Part shown: positions 1-8,337 of the stretch, piece after piece | Position numbering within the stretch: the first letter of the stretch is position 1 | Layout of the letters: the number at the start of each line of letters is the position of its first letter | Assembly (NCBI RefSeq): GCF_000226955.1 | Contig: NZ_AGFU01000032.1 | Coordinates: 1 to 46,675 of the forward strand | DNA from: Sphingomonas elodea ATCC 31461 | GTDB lineage: Bacteria; Pseudomonadota; Alphaproteobacteria; Sphingomonadales; Sphingomonadaceae | Reading direction: 5' to 3' | DNA length: 46,675 nt | Program-made: the position numbers and the translations under genes | The notes under the pieces: model-generated | Databases searched by the model: none | Told to the model about the DNA's origin: nothing | Seen by the model: the letters and a program-made list of their open reading frames with translations, nothing else

Positions 1-632
1 GTCGCCGAATCGACCGAGATCTTGGCGCCCATCGACCAGTTGGGATGCGCCACGGCCTGGGCGGGGGTGATGTCGCGCATCGCCTCCTTGGGCGTCGCGC
101 GGAACGGACCGCCGCTGGCGGTGAGGATGATCCGGCGCACGCCCTTGGGCGCGGTACGGTCGAGGCACTGGAACACGGCATTATGCTCCGAATCGACCGG
201 AAGCAGCGTCGCGCCGTGGGTCCGCGCTGCCGCCATCATCACGTCGCCCGCGGAGACCAGCGATTCCTTGTTCGCCAGCGCGACGGTGCCGCCACCTTCC
301 AGCGCCGCCATCACGGGTTTCAACCCGGCCGAGCCGACGATCGCGGCCATCGTCCAGTCGGCGCCCATCCGCGCCACGTCGCAGACCGCATGGGCGCCGC
401 CCAGCGCCTCGACGCCGGTGCCGGCCAGCCGTTCCCGCAGTGCCGGCAGGCACGTCTCGTTCGCCACCACCGCGAAGCGGGCACGCGTGCGGATCGCCGC
501 GGCGGCGAGCTTCTCGACATCGCCATTGGCGGTCAGCGCGACGACCTCGAACGCCTGCGGATTGCGCTCGATCAGGTCGAGCGTCGACGTGCCGACCGAT
601 CCGGTCGCGCCCAGAACCGTGACGCGCTTCAC
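1..632 (-). CDS. dxr: 1-deoxy-D-xylulose 5-phosphate reductoisomerase, C-terminus cut by window edge
   Basis: Converts DXP to 2-C-methyl-D-erythritol 4-phosphate with NADPH, the committed step of the MEP isoprenoid pathway in the cytoplasm. About 210 codons are present of a family norm near 385-400. The NADPH-binding GATGSVG lies at residues 8-14. ANKESLV and the metal/substrate segment LLPVDSEHNAVFQ follow, and the frame is still open at KISVDSAT. The start is a GTG at 632 whose bases overlap the cdsA stop (GTGA); a second GTG three bases upstream is possible. It is the last visible gene of the rpsB-to-dxr run, and coupling to cdsA by overlap suggests co-expression. Identification is near certain; only the exact GTG is open. 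Confidence 0.95.
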   Translation of the reverse strand, partial: MKRVTVLGATGSVGTSTLDLIERNPQAFEVVALTANGDVEKLAAAAIRTRARFAVVANETCLPALRERLAGTGVEALGGAHAVCDVARMGADWTMAAIVGSAGLKPVMAALEGGGTVALANKESLVSAGDVMMAAARTHGATLLPVDSEHNAVFQCLDRTAPKGVRRIILTASGGPFRATPKEAMRDITPAQAVAHPNWSMGAKISVDSA

Positions 633-1429
633 CACCAGAAACCTCCCAAGACCATCTGATGATGGATCGCAAAGCACAGCGCCGCTACCGGCGCCGCAAA
701 GACCAGCCCGTCCAGCCGATCGAGAATGCCGCCATGGCCCGGCAGCAGCGTGCCGGAATCCTTGACGCCGGCCACCCGCTTCAGGTGGCTCTCGTACAGG
801 TCGCCGATCTGCGACGCGACGGCCACGACCGGCGAGACGAGCACCAGCCACCAGCCGATCGCCTCGCCCGGCGCCAGCGCCGCGAATGCCGCCGAGAACA
901 GCACTGCCGCGACGAGCCCGCCGACAAAGCCTGCCCAGGTCTTGTTGGGGCTGATCGACGGCGCCAGCTTCGGTCCGCCGATCGCCCGCCCGGCGAAATA
1001 GGCACCGCTGTCGCACACCCAGACGATCGCCATCGCCCACAAGGTGGCGGCGAAGCCCTGGGGATGCTCCCGCAGCAGCAACAGCGCCAGCACCGGCAGC
1101 CCGACATAGACCTGGCCGCCTGCGAGCTTCGCATTGCGCGTCACGACCGCGATGAAGAAAAAGGCCCCGAACACCAGACCGAGCGCCAGGAACCCCGGGC
1201 CGGCGGCTGCCGGACTGAGAATCGCCAGCGGGACCATCAGCACATGTTGCGAGAGGCGGCGCTTCGACGTGTCGCCGGCCAGCAGCGCCCATTCGCCGAT
1301 CATCAGCACGGCCATGACGGTCACGACCAGCCAGAAGCCCCAGCCGCCTGCCCATAGTGCAGCCAGCGCCAGCCCGACCAGCGCAAGCCCGACGACGGCG
1401 CGTTTCGGCAGATCCGAATTCTTGCTCAC
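629..1429 (-). CDS. cdsA: phosphatidate cytidylyltransferase (CDP-diglyceride synthase)
   Basis: Makes CDP-diacylglycerol from phosphatidic acid and CTP in the inner membrane, feeding PssA and phosphatidylglycerol synthesis. The 266-residue protein has many hydrophobic segments (for example ALVGLALAALWAGGWGF near the N-terminus and AGPGFLALGLVFGAFFF). The C-terminal third carries the CDS signature, seen as SHLKRVAGVKDSG followed by LLPGHGGILDRLDG. A longer open frame exists upstream, but a GTG at 1429 overlapping the uppS TGA (GTGA) gives the normal family N-terminus (SKNSDLPKRAVVG). The stop overlaps the dxr GTG in the same way, so uppS-cdsA-dxr are translationally chained. Confidence 0.94.
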   Translation of the reverse strand: MSKNSDLPKRAVVGLALVGLALAALWAGGWGFWLVVTVMAVLMIGEWALLAGDTSKRRLSQHVLMVPLAILSPAAAGPGFLALGLVFGAFFFIAVVTRNAKLAGGQVYVGLPVLALLLLREHPQGFAATLWAMAIVWVCDSGAYFAGRAIGGPKLAPSISPNKTWAGFVGGLVAAVLFSAAFAALAPGEAIGWWLVLVSPVVAVASQIGDLYESHLKRVAGVKDSGTLLPGHGGILDRLDGLVFAAPVAALCFAIHHQMVLGGFWW

Positions 1430-2184
1430 AACCCTCCGAAACGGCGCTGGCGCCGCCCGAACTGGGCCAGCGCGTCGGCGAGCGCCCGCTCGTCGAAATC
1501 GGGCCAGAGCGTGTCGACGAACAACAGCTCGGCATAGGCGGCCTGCCACAGCAGGAAGTTGGAAAGCCGCTGCTCACCCGAGGTGCGGATCAGCAGGTCG
1601 AGCGGCGGCAGCCCCGCCGTCTCCAGCTCGCTATCGAACCGCGCCTCGTCGATCGCGGCGGGATCGAGCGTGCCGTTGCGCACCTGCTCGGCAATGCGCC
1701 GCGTCGCCGCGAGGATCTCGGCCTGCGCGCCGTAGTTGAGCGCGATCGCCAGCGTCGGGCCGGGGTTGCCGGCGGTGCGGGCGATGGCTCCGTCGATCAT
1801 CGCGACCAGGTCCGGCGAGAGCTGGTGCCAGTCACCGATCACCTTCAGCTTCACGCCTTCAGAGATCAGTTCGTCCAGCTCGCTGGCGAGGAACTGCCGC
1901 AGCAACCCCATCAGCGCGCCGACTTCTTCCTCGGGCCGCCGCCAGTTCTCGGACGAGAAGGCGTAGAGCGTCAGCACCTCGATGCCGAGCGTGCGCGCCG
2001 CACGCGCGACGCGGCGTACCGCCTCCACGCCCTGGCGATGGCCGGCGATGCGCGGCAGCAGCCGCTTCTTCGCCCAGCGCCCATTGCCGTCCATGATGAT
2101 CGCGACATGACGGGGCGGCGGCGCCTCGCCGCCCGACGCGGAGGCCAGCTTAACGGCCACCGCGCCCTGCCCTTTCGGCCGCAC
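1426..2184 (-). CDS. uppS: polyprenyl (undecaprenyl) diphosphate synthase, cis-prenyltransferase
   Basis: Condenses isopentenyl units onto farnesyl diphosphate to make the C55 lipid carrier for peptidoglycan and O-antigen. The 252-residue product has the hallmark HVAIIMDGNGRWAKKR, with catalytic Asp at residue 32, followed by GHRQG. The C-terminal block RTSGEQRLSNFLLWQ and the AELLFVDTLWPDF tail are also typical. The start is a GTG at 2184 behind a G-run; a second in-frame GTG ten codons in is possible, because the first 20 residues are not conserved in the family. It lies 18 bases after frr and overlaps cdsA by 4 bases, so it is an operon member between ribosome recycling and phospholipid synthesis. 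Confidence 0.94.
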   Translation of the reverse strand: MRPKGQGAVAVKLASASGGEAPPPRHVAIIMDGNGRWAKKRLLPRIAGHRQGVEAVRRVARAARTLGIEVLTLYAFSSENWRRPEEEVGALMGLLRQFLASELDELISEGVKLKVIGDWHQLSPDLVAMIDGAIARTAGNPGPTLAIALNYGAQAEILAATRRIAEQVRNGTLDPAAIDEARFDSELETAGLPPLDLLIRTSGEQRLSNFLLWQAAYAELLFVDTLWPDFDERALADALAQFGRRQRRFGGL

Positions 2185-2202
2185 CAGACCCCCCGGCGCG
2201 GA

Positions 2203-2760
2203 TCACTTGCCCAGGATTTCCTTTTCCTTCGCCGCCGCCGCCGCGTCGATATCGGCGATGGTCGCATCGGTCAGCTTCTGGACTTCGGTTTCGTGGCGCT
2301 TGCGCTCGTCCTCGCCGAACACGCCCTTCTTCTCGTCGGTCTTCAGGCTGTCCATGCCGTCGCGGCGCACGTTGCGCGCGGCGATGCGGGCCTTCTCCGC
2401 ATATTGGTTGGCGAGCTTGGCGAGTTCCTTGCGGCGCTCCTCGGTCAGGTCGGGGATCGGCAGGCGCAGCGTCTGGCCGTCGACGATCGGATTGAGGCCG
2501 AGGCCGGCCGAGCGGATCGCCTTGTCGACGGGGCCGACGTTCGACTTGTCCCACACCTGCACCGAGAGCATGCGCGGCTCGGGCGCCGAGACGGTCGCCA
2601 CCTGGGTGATCGGCATGTGCGAACCATAGACCTCGACCGTCACCGGATCGAGCAGCGTGGTCGACGCGCGGCCGGTGCGCAGACCGACGAGATCGTGCTT
2701 GAGCGATTCCACGGCACCGGCCATGCGGCGCTCGAGATCTGCCTTGTCGTAAGCGGCCAT
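2203..2760 (-). CDS. frr: ribosome recycling factor
   Basis: Splits post-termination ribosomes together with EF-G in the cytoplasm. The 185-residue length is normal. Family segments are visible: [14 protein letters not shown] with a following [10 protein letters not shown], the [15 protein letters not shown] stretch, and the helical C-terminus with [12 protein letters not shown]. The ATG at 2760 gives the usual N-terminus ([20 protein letters not shown]). It sits between pyrH (33-base gap) and uppS in the conserved tsf-pyrH-frr-uppS order. Confidence 0.97.
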   Translation of the reverse strand: MAAYDKADLERRMAGAVESLKHDLVGLRTGRASTTLLDPVTVEVYGSHMPITQVATVSAPEPRMLSVQVWDKSNVGPVDKAIRSAGLGLNPIVDGQTLRLPIPDLTEERRKELAKLANQYAEKARIAARNVRRDGMDSLKTDEKKGVFGEDERKRHETEVQKLTDATIADIDAAAAAKEKEILGK

Positions 2761-2793
2761 TTTCGGCTTTCCTTGAAACTTGGGGTCGTTGGG

Positions 2794-3522
2794 TTACGCG
2801 GCGTTCGCGTCCTGGACGATGGTGGAAGTCCCCTCGCCCCGGAGCACCGAGGCGAGGTTGCCCTCGCCGCGGATGTTGAACACCACGATCGGGATATGGT
2901 TGTCGCGGCACAGCGCGACGGCGGACGCATCCATCACCTTCAGATTGTCGGCAAGGACGCGGTCGTAGCTGAGCGTCTCGTAGCGGGTCGCGGTCGGCAC
3001 CTTCTTGGGATCGGCGTCGTACACGCCGTCGACCGAGGTACCCTTGAACAGCGCATCGCACTTCATCTCGGCGGCGCGGAGCGCGGCGGTGGTGTCGGTG
3101 GTGAAGAACGGCAGGCCGGTGCCGGCCGCGAACAGCACGACGCGGCCCTTCTCCATATGCCGCTCGGCGCGGCGGCGGATATAGGGCTCGCACACGCTGG
3201 CCATCGGGATGGCGGACTGGACGCGGGTCTCGACGCCCACCTTCTCCAACGCATTCTGCATCGCCAGCGCGTTCATCACGGTGGCGAGCATGCCCATATA
3301 ATCGGCGCTCGCGCGGTCGAAGCCCTGGGCTGCGCCGGCGATGCCGCGGAAGATGTTGCCGCCGCCCACCGTCATGCAGATTTCGAGGCCGCTTTCCTTG
3401 GCCTCCTTCACCTCGAGCGCGACGCGCTCGCAGGTTTCCGGATCGATGCCGAACTGGCCCTGGCCCATCAGGACCTCCCCCGACAGCTTGAGAAGAATGC
3501 GGCGGAAGGTCGGTGCGGTCAT
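2794..3522 (-). CDS. pyrH: UMP kinase
   Basis: Phosphorylates UMP to UDP; bacterial UMP kinases of the amino-acid kinase fold are hexameric and regulated by GTP and UTP. The 242-residue protein starts [20 protein letters not shown]. It contains GGGNIFRG, the [10 protein letters not shown] substrate segment and the C-terminal VFNIRGEGN. The open frame extends 24 codons further upstream, but ATG 3522 follows an AGGA ribosome site and gives the family N-terminus. It is separated from tsf by 123 bases that include a strong hairpin (3603-3637), so it may have its own promoter or depend on read-through. Confidence 0.96.
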   Translation of the reverse strand: MTAPTFRRILLKLSGEVLMGQGQFGIDPETCERVALEVKEAKESGLEICMTVGGGNIFRGIAGAAQGFDRASADYMGMLATVMNALAMQNALEKVGVETRVQSAIPMASVCEPYIRRRAERHMEKGRVVLFAAGTGLPFFTTDTTAALRAAEMKCDALFKGTSVDGVYDADPKKVPTATRYETLSYDRVLADNLKVMDASAVALCRDNHIPIVVFNIRGEGNLASVLRGEGTSTIVQDANAA

Positions 3523-3602
3523 GATAATCCTGAAAGTCTGTGGAGCGGACAGCGAAGCGGCGCGGACCCTAGAGGAGCCGCGCCGCGCGAACAAGCGGGG
3601 AT

Positions 3603-3637
3603 GCCGGGGAAACGCCGTCGAAACGGCCTGCCCCGGC
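3603..3637 (-). terminator. nested GC hairpin between tsf and pyrH (possible attenuator)
   Basis: A 7-bp outer stem (GCCGGGG at 3603-3609 with CCCCGGC at 3631-3637) encloses a 5-bp inner stem, GCCGT/ACGGC (3614-3618 with 3623-3627). Read on the minus strand the loop is TTCG. It begins 9 bases after the tsf stop. No U-tract follows, so a partial terminator or an mRNA-end stabiliser is more likely than a full terminator. Confidence 0.5.
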
Positions 3638-3645
3638 GCGCCTGA

Positions 3646-4575
3646 TTACTTGGTGAGCCCGGCGGTCGCCGCCACTTCGGCAGCGAAGTCGCTCTCTTCC
3701 TTCTCGATGCCTTCGCCGAGCTGGAAGCGGACATAGTCCTTCAGCACGATCGCCGAACCCGAGTCCTTCGCCGCCTTGGCGATGACGTCCGATACCGGGG
3801 TCTTGCCGTCCATCACGAACAGCTGGCTGAGCAGGGCGTTCTCCTTGGCGAACTTCTTCACCGCGCCGTCGACCATCTTCTCGATGATCTCGGCCGGCTT
3901 GCCGCTCTCGGAAGCCTTTTCGGCCGCGATCGCACGCTCACGGGCGAGCACGTCCTGGTCCAGGCCGCTCTCGTCGAGCGCCAGCGGGAAGGCCGCGGCG
4001 ATGTGCATCGCCAGCTGCTTGCCGAGCGGCTCGAGCACGTCGACACCGGCTTCGGATTCGAGCGCGACAAGCACGCCGATCTTACCGAGGCCCGGGGCCG
4101 CCGCGTTGTGCACGTACGGGATCACCGCACCCTTGGCGACTTCGACCTTCTTGGCGCGACGCAGCACCTGGTTCTCGCCGATGGTGGCGATGTTGGCGGT
4201 CAGCGTCTCGTCGACGGTCTGGCCCGACTCCATCTTCGCGCCCTTGATGGTCGCGATGTCGTCGCCGGCTTCCAGCGCCAGCGCGGTGGTCTCGCGAACG
4301 AAGTTCTGGAAGATCTCGTTCTTGGCGACGAAGTCGGTCTGCGAGTTCACCTCGACGGCGACACCCTTGGTGCCGGCGACTGCCAGGCCCACCAGGCCCT
4401 CGGCAGCGGTGCGGCTCGACTTCTTGGCGGCAGCAGCGAGGCCCTTGGCGCGCAGCCAGTCGGCAGCGGCTTCCATGTCGCCATTGGTCTCGGAGAGCGC
4501 CTTCTTGCAATCCATCATGCCGGCGCCGCTCTTTTCGCGGAGTTCCTTGACGGCGGCTGCGGTGATCTCGGCCAT
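3646..4575 (-). CDS. tsf: translation elongation factor Ts
   Basis: Nucleotide exchange factor that regenerates EF-Tu-GTP. The 309-residue length is normal. The N-terminal UBA-like domain reads [20 protein letters not shown] and continues with MDCKKALSE; the EF-Tu contact motif TDFVAKNE is present in the core. The C-terminal region has [16 protein letters not shown] 4575 is behind a GAGGAATAG ribosome site. It follows rpsB by 83 bases holding an attenuator-like hairpin, as is common for rpsB-tsf operons. Confidence 0.97.
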   Translation of the reverse strand: MAEITAAAVKELREKSGAGMMDCKKALSETNGDMEAAADWLRAKGLAAAAKKSSRTAAEGLVGLAVAGTKGVAVEVNSQTDFVAKNEIFQNFVRETTALALEAGDDIATIKGAKMESGQTVDETLTANIATIGENQVLRRAKKVEVAKGAVIPYVHNAAAPGLGKIGVLVALESEAGVDVLEPLGKQLAMHIAAAFPLALDESGLDQDVLARERAIAAEKASESGKPAEIIEKMVDGAVKKFAKENALLSQLFVMDGKTPVSDVIAKAAKDSGSAIVLKDYVRFQLGEGIEKEESDFAAEVAATAGLTK

Positions 4576-4597
4576 GTCTCTATTCCTCAGTTAAAAG

Positions 4598-4635
4598 TCG
4601 GGCGGAGCAGTGCGTGTCGCCCTGCCCCGCCCCGA
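4598..4635 (-). terminator. attenuator-like hairpin in the rpsB-tsf gap
   Basis: The arm at 4598-4610 (TCGGGCGGAGCAG) pairs with 4622-4635 (CTGCCCCGCCCCGA), apart from one mismatch and one bulge, around an 11-base loop. On the minus strand the stem is followed by CTTTTAA, a short U-run. The position between rpsB and tsf matches the partial terminators that set the S2 to EF-Ts ratio in other bacteria. The stem is seen; the role is inferred. Confidence 0.6.
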
Positions 4636-4658
4636 TTACGGTTCGATGACGCGGGCGA

Positions 4659-5414
4659 TCAGCCTTCGACGGCTTCCTCGACCGGCGGCTGCTCGGCAGC
4701 ACCGAAGTCATAGCCCTGCTGCATCAGCGCCTCACGGCCGCCGCGGGTCGCGGCGATGGCGATGGCTTCGCAGTACAGGCGGATGGCGCGGCTGGCGTCG
4801 TCGTTGCCCGGAACCGGGAACGCGATGCCGTCCGGCGAAACGTTCGAATCGAGCACGGCGACGACGGGGATGCCAAGGGTGTTGGCTTCCTTGATCGCCA
4901 GCTCTTCCTTGTTCGCGTCGATCACGAACATGATGTCGGGGATGCCGCCCATGTCGCGGATGCCGCCGAGCGAGAGCTCGAGCTTGTCACGCTCACGGGT
5001 AAGCTGCAGCACTTCCTTCTTGGTGAGGCCGTGCGTGTCGCCCGACAGCTGCTCCTCGAGCGTCTTGAGGCGCTTGATCGAGTTGCTGATGGTCTTCCAG
5101 TTGGTGAGCATGCCGCCCAGCCAGCGGTGGTTGACGAAGTGCTGGCCCGCACGACGCGCGGCCTCGGCGATCGGCTCCTGCGCCTGGCGCTTGGTGCCGA
5201 CGAACAGCACCTTGCCGCCGGCGGCGACGGTGGAGCTGACGAACTCGAGCGCGCGGGCGAAGAGCGGAACGGTCTGCGACAGGTCGATGATGTGAACGCC
5301 GTTGCGCTCACCGAAGATGTAGGGCTTCATCTTCGGGTTCCAGCGATGGGTCTGGTGACCGAAGTGTGCGCCCGATTCGAGCAGCTGCTGCATGGTGACG
5401 ACGGGTGCCGCCAT
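4659..5414 (-). CDS. rpsB: 30S ribosomal protein S2
   Basis: Small-subunit protein needed for assembly of the 30S platform side. The 251 residues include the family core [20 protein letters not shown], the [17 protein letters not shown] helix and the C-terminal [23 protein letters not shown] 5414 is preceded by AAGGAGTTAT. It is the first gene of the minus-strand operon. A possible promoter is TTGTGT then TAAGCG, 17 bases apart, about 100 bases upstream, but it is weak. The upstream region is shared with a LexA-box promoter pointing the other way. Confidence 0.97.
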   Translation of the reverse strand: MAAPVVTMQQLLESGAHFGHQTHRWNPKMKPYIFGERNGVHIIDLSQTVPLFARALEFVSSTVAAGGKVLFVGTKRQAQEPIAEAARRAGQHFVNHRWLGGMLTNWKTISNSIKRLKTLEEQLSGDTHGLTKKEVLQLTRERDKLELSLGGIRDMGGIPDIMFVIDANKEELAIKEANTLGIPVVAVLDSNVSPDGIAFPVPGNDDASRAIRLYCEAIAIAATRGGREALMQQGYDFGAAEQPPVEEAVEG

Positions 5415-5543
5415 AGGGATAACTCCTTCCGGTTGATCCTCTGGGAAGCAGGAATCCGAATTGCGCCGGACACCGGGTTATGACGCTTCCCATGCGGGGT
5501 TGAGGCGGGCCGCTTAGTTGATCTTTGCCCCAGACACAAGCTG

Positions 5544-5592
5544 GAACATTGATGGAACATCGCTTGACGACAGAACAGGAATGGAACATACA
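5544..5592 (+). promoter_or_regulatory. double LexA (SOS) box with an embedded promoter
   Basis: Two perfect alphaproteobacterial LexA boxes (direct repeat GAAC-N7-GAAC, equivalent to GTTC-N7-GTTC) are visible. Box 1 is at 5544-5558 and box 2 at 5573-5587. A TTGACG -35 hexamer at 5564-5569 lies 17 bases before CATACA at 5587-5592. The -35 is therefore between the boxes and box 2 fills the spacer, a layout suited to repression of plus-strand transcription. The -10 match is modest. Two further GAAC words at 5600 and 5614 are 10 bases apart and do not form a box. Confidence 0.75.
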
Positions 5593-5687
5593 GCGATCAG
5601 AACGCGACTGATGGAACAGGCAGGACTCTCGACGGTTCGAGGATCATGGGTTCCGGGGGATCAGCGTTGAAGATCAGGAGCCGGGTA

Positions 5688-5909
5688 ATGACTGGATTCG
5701 CTGTCTTTTTTCTGTTCGGCTCGTCCTTCGTGGCGGCATGCTGGACGATCTATGCAAGCATTCATCCACAGCTGCATCGCTTCGCCGAACTGTTCGGCAT
5801 GGCGCGGCCGGTAGCGCTTCCTGCCCCCTCGCCGCGCCTGTCGCGCGTCAGGGTACGATCGGTTCCGGCCCGGATGCCGCGCCTCCGTCCGCAGCGCGCA
5901 GTCGCCTGA
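5688..5909 (+). CDS. small single-pass membrane protein, probably SOS-regulated
   Basis: I do not recognise the family. The 73-residue product starts with one hydrophobic helix (residues about 3-23, containing FAVFFLFGSSFVAACW). A short HPQLHRFAELFGMARP segment follows, then a Pro/Arg-rich basic tail. ATG 5688 has an AGGAG 7 bases upstream. In-frame TTG 5667 and ATG 5646 are alternatives, and TTG 5667 would add a basic KIRSR stretch before the helix. The LexA-box promoter at 5544-5592 points at this gene. Its 3' end overlaps the convergent pssA by 62 bases. Small SOS-induced inner-membrane proteins such as Caulobacter SidA block division through divisome contacts; a similar role here is inference only. 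Confidence 0.6.
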   Translation: MTGFAVFFLFGSSFVAACWTIYASIHPQLHRFAELFGMARPVALPAPSPRLSRVRVRSVPARMPRLRPQRAVA

Positions 5910-6672
5910 TCCGGCGATAGGAGCGGATGCTGAAGGGAATGCTGACGAGATAGGCGATCGCCACGATCGCCAGAGTCGTCCAGGGTGCCGAGACGAGGGC
6001 GGCGGCAAGTGCCACCAGCACGGCGATCGCCTCGAAACGGACGTTCTGGCGCAGCCGGATCTTCGGGCCGAACGTGGCGACGCTCGATACCATCAGGATC
6101 GCAATCAGTACGGTCCAGACGGCGATGACGACGGGCGCGCGGGTCAGTGCCTCGCCGGTCCACAGCCAGAGATAGAGCGGCGTCAGCGCCAGCGCGGCCC
6201 CCGCGGGAGCGGGCACGCCGGTGAGGAAGCCGGCGGACTTGTGTGGCTGCTCGACAAGATCGATCTGGGCATTGAATCGTGCGAGCCGCAATGCGCAGAA
6301 CAGCGCGTGGAGTAGGGCGACCAGCCAGCCGAAGCGTCCGAGCGCCTGCAGCGACCAGAGGTACAGGATTAGTGCCGGCGCGACGCCGAACGAAATCGCG
6401 TCGGACAGGCTGTCCAGTTCCGCGCCGAAGCGGCTCTCGGCACGTACCAGTCGCGCAATGCGACCGTCGATGCCATCAAGTACGGCAGCGGCGAGCACCA
6501 TCAGCACCGCCGCCTCCCAGTTGCCCAGGATGGCAAAGCGGATGCCGGTCAAGCCCGAACACAAGGCAAGCGCAGTGACGGCATTGGGCAGAACGGCGCG
6601 CAGCGGAATGCCGCGCGGCATCGCCGGCCTGCGCCCCAACCCGCGCGGCATGCGCGGGCGACGGTCGCTCAT
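5848..6672 (-). CDS. pssA: CDP-diacylglycerol-serine O-phosphatidyltransferase
   Basis: Joins serine to CDP-diacylglycerol to give phosphatidylserine at the inner membrane. The 274-residue protein has the CDP-alcohol phosphotransferase signature as [11 protein letters not shown] followed by GAELDSLSD (D-G-x2-A-R-x8-G-x3-D-x3-D), roughly residues 66-91. Several hydrophobic helices follow. The Arg/Pro-rich N-terminus ([20 protein letters not shown]) and the charged C-terminus are cytoplasmic in appearance. The start ATG overlaps the psd stop (ATGA, 6669-6672), so psd and pssA are coupled: PssA product is the Psd substrate. The last 62 bases overlap the small plus-strand gene. Confidence 0.95.
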   Translation of the reverse strand: MSDRRPRMPRGLGRRPAMPRGIPLRAVLPNAVTALALCSGLTGIRFAILGNWEAAVLMVLAAAVLDGIDGRIARLVRAESRFGAELDSLSDAISFGVAPALILYLWSLQALGRFGWLVALLHALFCALRLARFNAQIDLVEQPHKSAGFLTGVPAPAGAALALTPLYLWLWTGEALTRAPVVIAVWTVLIAILMVSSVATFGPKIRLRQNVRFEAIAVLVALAAALVSAPWTTLAIVAIAYLVSIPFSIRSYRRIRRLRAADGGAASGPEPIVP

Positions 6673-7397
6673 TGCGCCACCCCGGTGGCGTTCTGGATGT
6701 TGCGACGCGCGATGATCGTTTCGCCGGCGATGGTGCGCTGTCCCAGGATCACCTGCGCGCCATATTCCTCGGGGAGGAACACGTCGACGCGACTGCCGAA
6801 GCGAATAAGGCCGATACGCTGGCCCGCAACGACCATGTCGCCGGGCTTGACGAAGGCAACGATGCGGCGGGCGACCAGCCCGGCGATCTGGGTGAAGCCG
6901 ATGCGCAAGCCGTCACGGTCCTCGACCACCATGTGCTGGCGCTCATTCTCGTCGCTGGCCTTGTCGAGATCGGCGTTGAGGAACTTGCCGGAGATATAGA
7001 TGACGTGGCGGATCGTGCCAGTGATCGGGGTGCGGTTCACGTGCACGTCGAACACGCTCATGAAGATCGAGACGCGCACCATCGGCTCGGTGCCGAGAGC
7101 ATGCGGACCGGCCAGTTCCGGCGGCAGCGGCACGCGCTGGATCATGGTGACGAGGCCGTCGGCGGGGGCGACGAGAACGCCCTCCTCCACCGGCGTCACG
7201 CGGACGGGATCCCGAAAGAAGGCGGCGACGCCAAGCGTCAGGAACAGGAGCGGCCAGGTGAGGACGTCCCACACCCACAGACTGGCAACGGCGATCGCGG
7301 CGGCGATCAGCACATATTTGCGGCCTTCGGGGTGGATATCGGGGAAACGCCACTTCACCGTCGAGGTACCGACCGGGGGCTTATCGAGCGATGTCAT
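6669..7397 (-). CDS. psd: phosphatidylserine decarboxylase (short, archaetidylserine-decarboxylase-like type)
   Basis: Decarboxylates phosphatidylserine to phosphatidylethanolamine using a pyruvoyl group made by self-cleavage. At 242 residues it is the short form. Near the C-terminus is [10 protein letters not shown], where cleavage at Gly-Ser would create the pyruvoyl end. The N-terminal half has a hydrophobic helix pair ([16 protein letters not shown] and [16 protein letters not shown]), then FRDP and VLVAPADG, typical of this form. A longer frame runs upstream, but ATG 7397 gives the family N-terminus ([10 protein letters not shown]). First gene of psd-pssA, divergent from the methyltransferase gene. 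Confidence 0.94.
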   Translation of the reverse strand: MTSLDKPPVGTSTVKWRFPDIHPEGRKYVLIAAAIAVASLWVWDVLTWPLLFLTLGVAAFFRDPVRVTPVEEGVLVAPADGLVTMIQRVPLPPELAGPHALGTEPMVRVSIFMSVFDVHVNRTPITGTIRHVIYISGKFLNADLDKASDENERQHMVVEDRDGLRIGFTQIAGLVARRIVAFVKPGDMVVAGQRIGLIRFGSRVDVFLPEEYGAQVILGQRTIAGETIIARRNIQNATGVAQ

Positions 7398-7592
7398 GCG
7401 CGAGGGTGTAGCGCTACCACCGCCTCTTTCATAGACTATCCTCACCTCCGGGGATTTTCGGGGCAACATTCCCGCCCTGCCGCGTTGTGGTATGGCCAGG
7501 AACGGGATGATTTTGCGTGCGGATCGCTTGCATGTTCGCCCGAATTTGCGCAGGCGATGTAGCTCACGCGTAATATTTTCGTAAGGAAGCCC

Positions 7593-8216
7593 ATGCCCCC
7601 TTCGACTGCCACCGCCAAGCGACGCAGCGCCCGCCGCAGCCGCCCCGCAGGTGTGCCCTCGCCGACGATGTTCTTCCTGCAGCAGTTTCTGAAGCGCCCG
7701 GTGATGGTCGGCGCCGTGGCCCAGTCCTCGGGCCGAGTGATTCGCCGGATGCTCGATCGGGTCGATTGGGCGAACACGCGGTTGTTCGTCGAATATGGCC
7801 CGGGCGTCGGCACCTTCTCTCGCCCGATTCTCGATCGCCTCGGGCCGAACGGCAAGCTGATCGTGATCGACACCAATCCGGATTTCATCCGCTATCTGCG
7901 CCAGACGATCGACGATCCGCGTTTCATTCCGGTTCTCGGTTCGGCGGCGGACGTGCAGAAGATCGTCCGCGACAACGGATTCGAGCATGCCGACTTTATC
8001 GCGTCAGGCCTGCCCTTCTCGACTCTGCCCGACGGCGTGGGCGATGCGATCGCCAAGGCGACCAAGGACATCCTGCGGCCCGGCGGCGCGTTCCTGGTCT
8101 ACCAGTACAACCCGAATGTCCGGAATTTCCTGACGCCGCATTGGGACAATATCGAGCACGCGATGGAATGGTGGAACATTCCACCGGCGCAGCTCTGGTG
8201 GGCGTGGAAGGACTGA
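7593..8216 (+). CDS. phospholipid N-methyltransferase-like SAM enzyme (PmtA type)
   Basis: A 207-residue class I SAM-dependent methyltransferase. Motif I is [15 protein letters not shown] (residues about 66-80), and the acidic end of strand 2 is [13 protein letters not shown]. The downstream SGLPFSTLP resembles the small soluble PE N-methyltransferase and KsgA-like group. The N-terminus is basic ([11 protein letters not shown]), consistent with peripheral membrane contact. ATG 7593 follows AAGGA at good spacing. The gene is divergent from psd-pssA, which supply phosphatidylethanolamine, so PE methylation towards phosphatidylcholine is the likely role. Substrate and degree of methylation cannot be read from sequence. 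Confidence 0.75.
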   Translation: MPPSTATAKRRSARRSRPAGVPSPTMFFLQQFLKRPVMVGAVAQSSGRVIRRMLDRVDWANTRLFVEYGPGVGTFSRPILDRLGPNGKLIVIDTNPDFIRYLRQTIDDPRFIPVLGSAADVQKIVRDNGFEHADFIASGLPFSTLPDGVGDAIAKATKDILRPGGAFLVYQYNPNVRNFLTPHWDNIEHAMEWWNIPPAQLWWAWKD

Positions 8217-8240
8217 GCTTCCGCCTCGCGCGTGCGACGA

Positions 8241-8275
8241 AAAAAAGCGGCCGTGTATCCCACGGCCGCTTTTTT
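8241..8275. terminator. bidirectional rho-independent terminator
   Basis: A perfect 15-bp inverted repeat: A6 then GCGGCCGTG (8241-8255), a 5-base loop TATCC, then CACGGCCGC followed by T6 (8261-8275). The A-run and T-run give a U-tract in both directions. It ends the plus-strand methyltransferase gene and the minus-strand manD. Confidence 0.93.
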
Positions 8276-8337
8276 CTTGTGTGCACCGGACCCTCGCCCG
8301 GCGGACATCGGGGCGGCGCCACGGCCGCCCCGCCAGG

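Noticed and set aside
1357-3645. A 762-codon plus-strand open frame
   Set aside because: It runs antisense to cdsA, uppS, frr and pyrH, has Arg/His/Gly-rich low-information protein and no ribosome site. Shadow of high-GC coding sequence.
5600-5617. A third GAAC pair near the LexA boxes
   Set aside because: The spacer is 10 bases rather than 7, so it does not meet the alphaproteobacterial LexA box pattern.
7408-7417. Palindrome GTAGCGCTAC upstream of psd
   Set aside because: Only 10 bp and the flanks do not pair; it resembles LacI-type cores but is 11 bases from the psd ATG and easily arises by chance.
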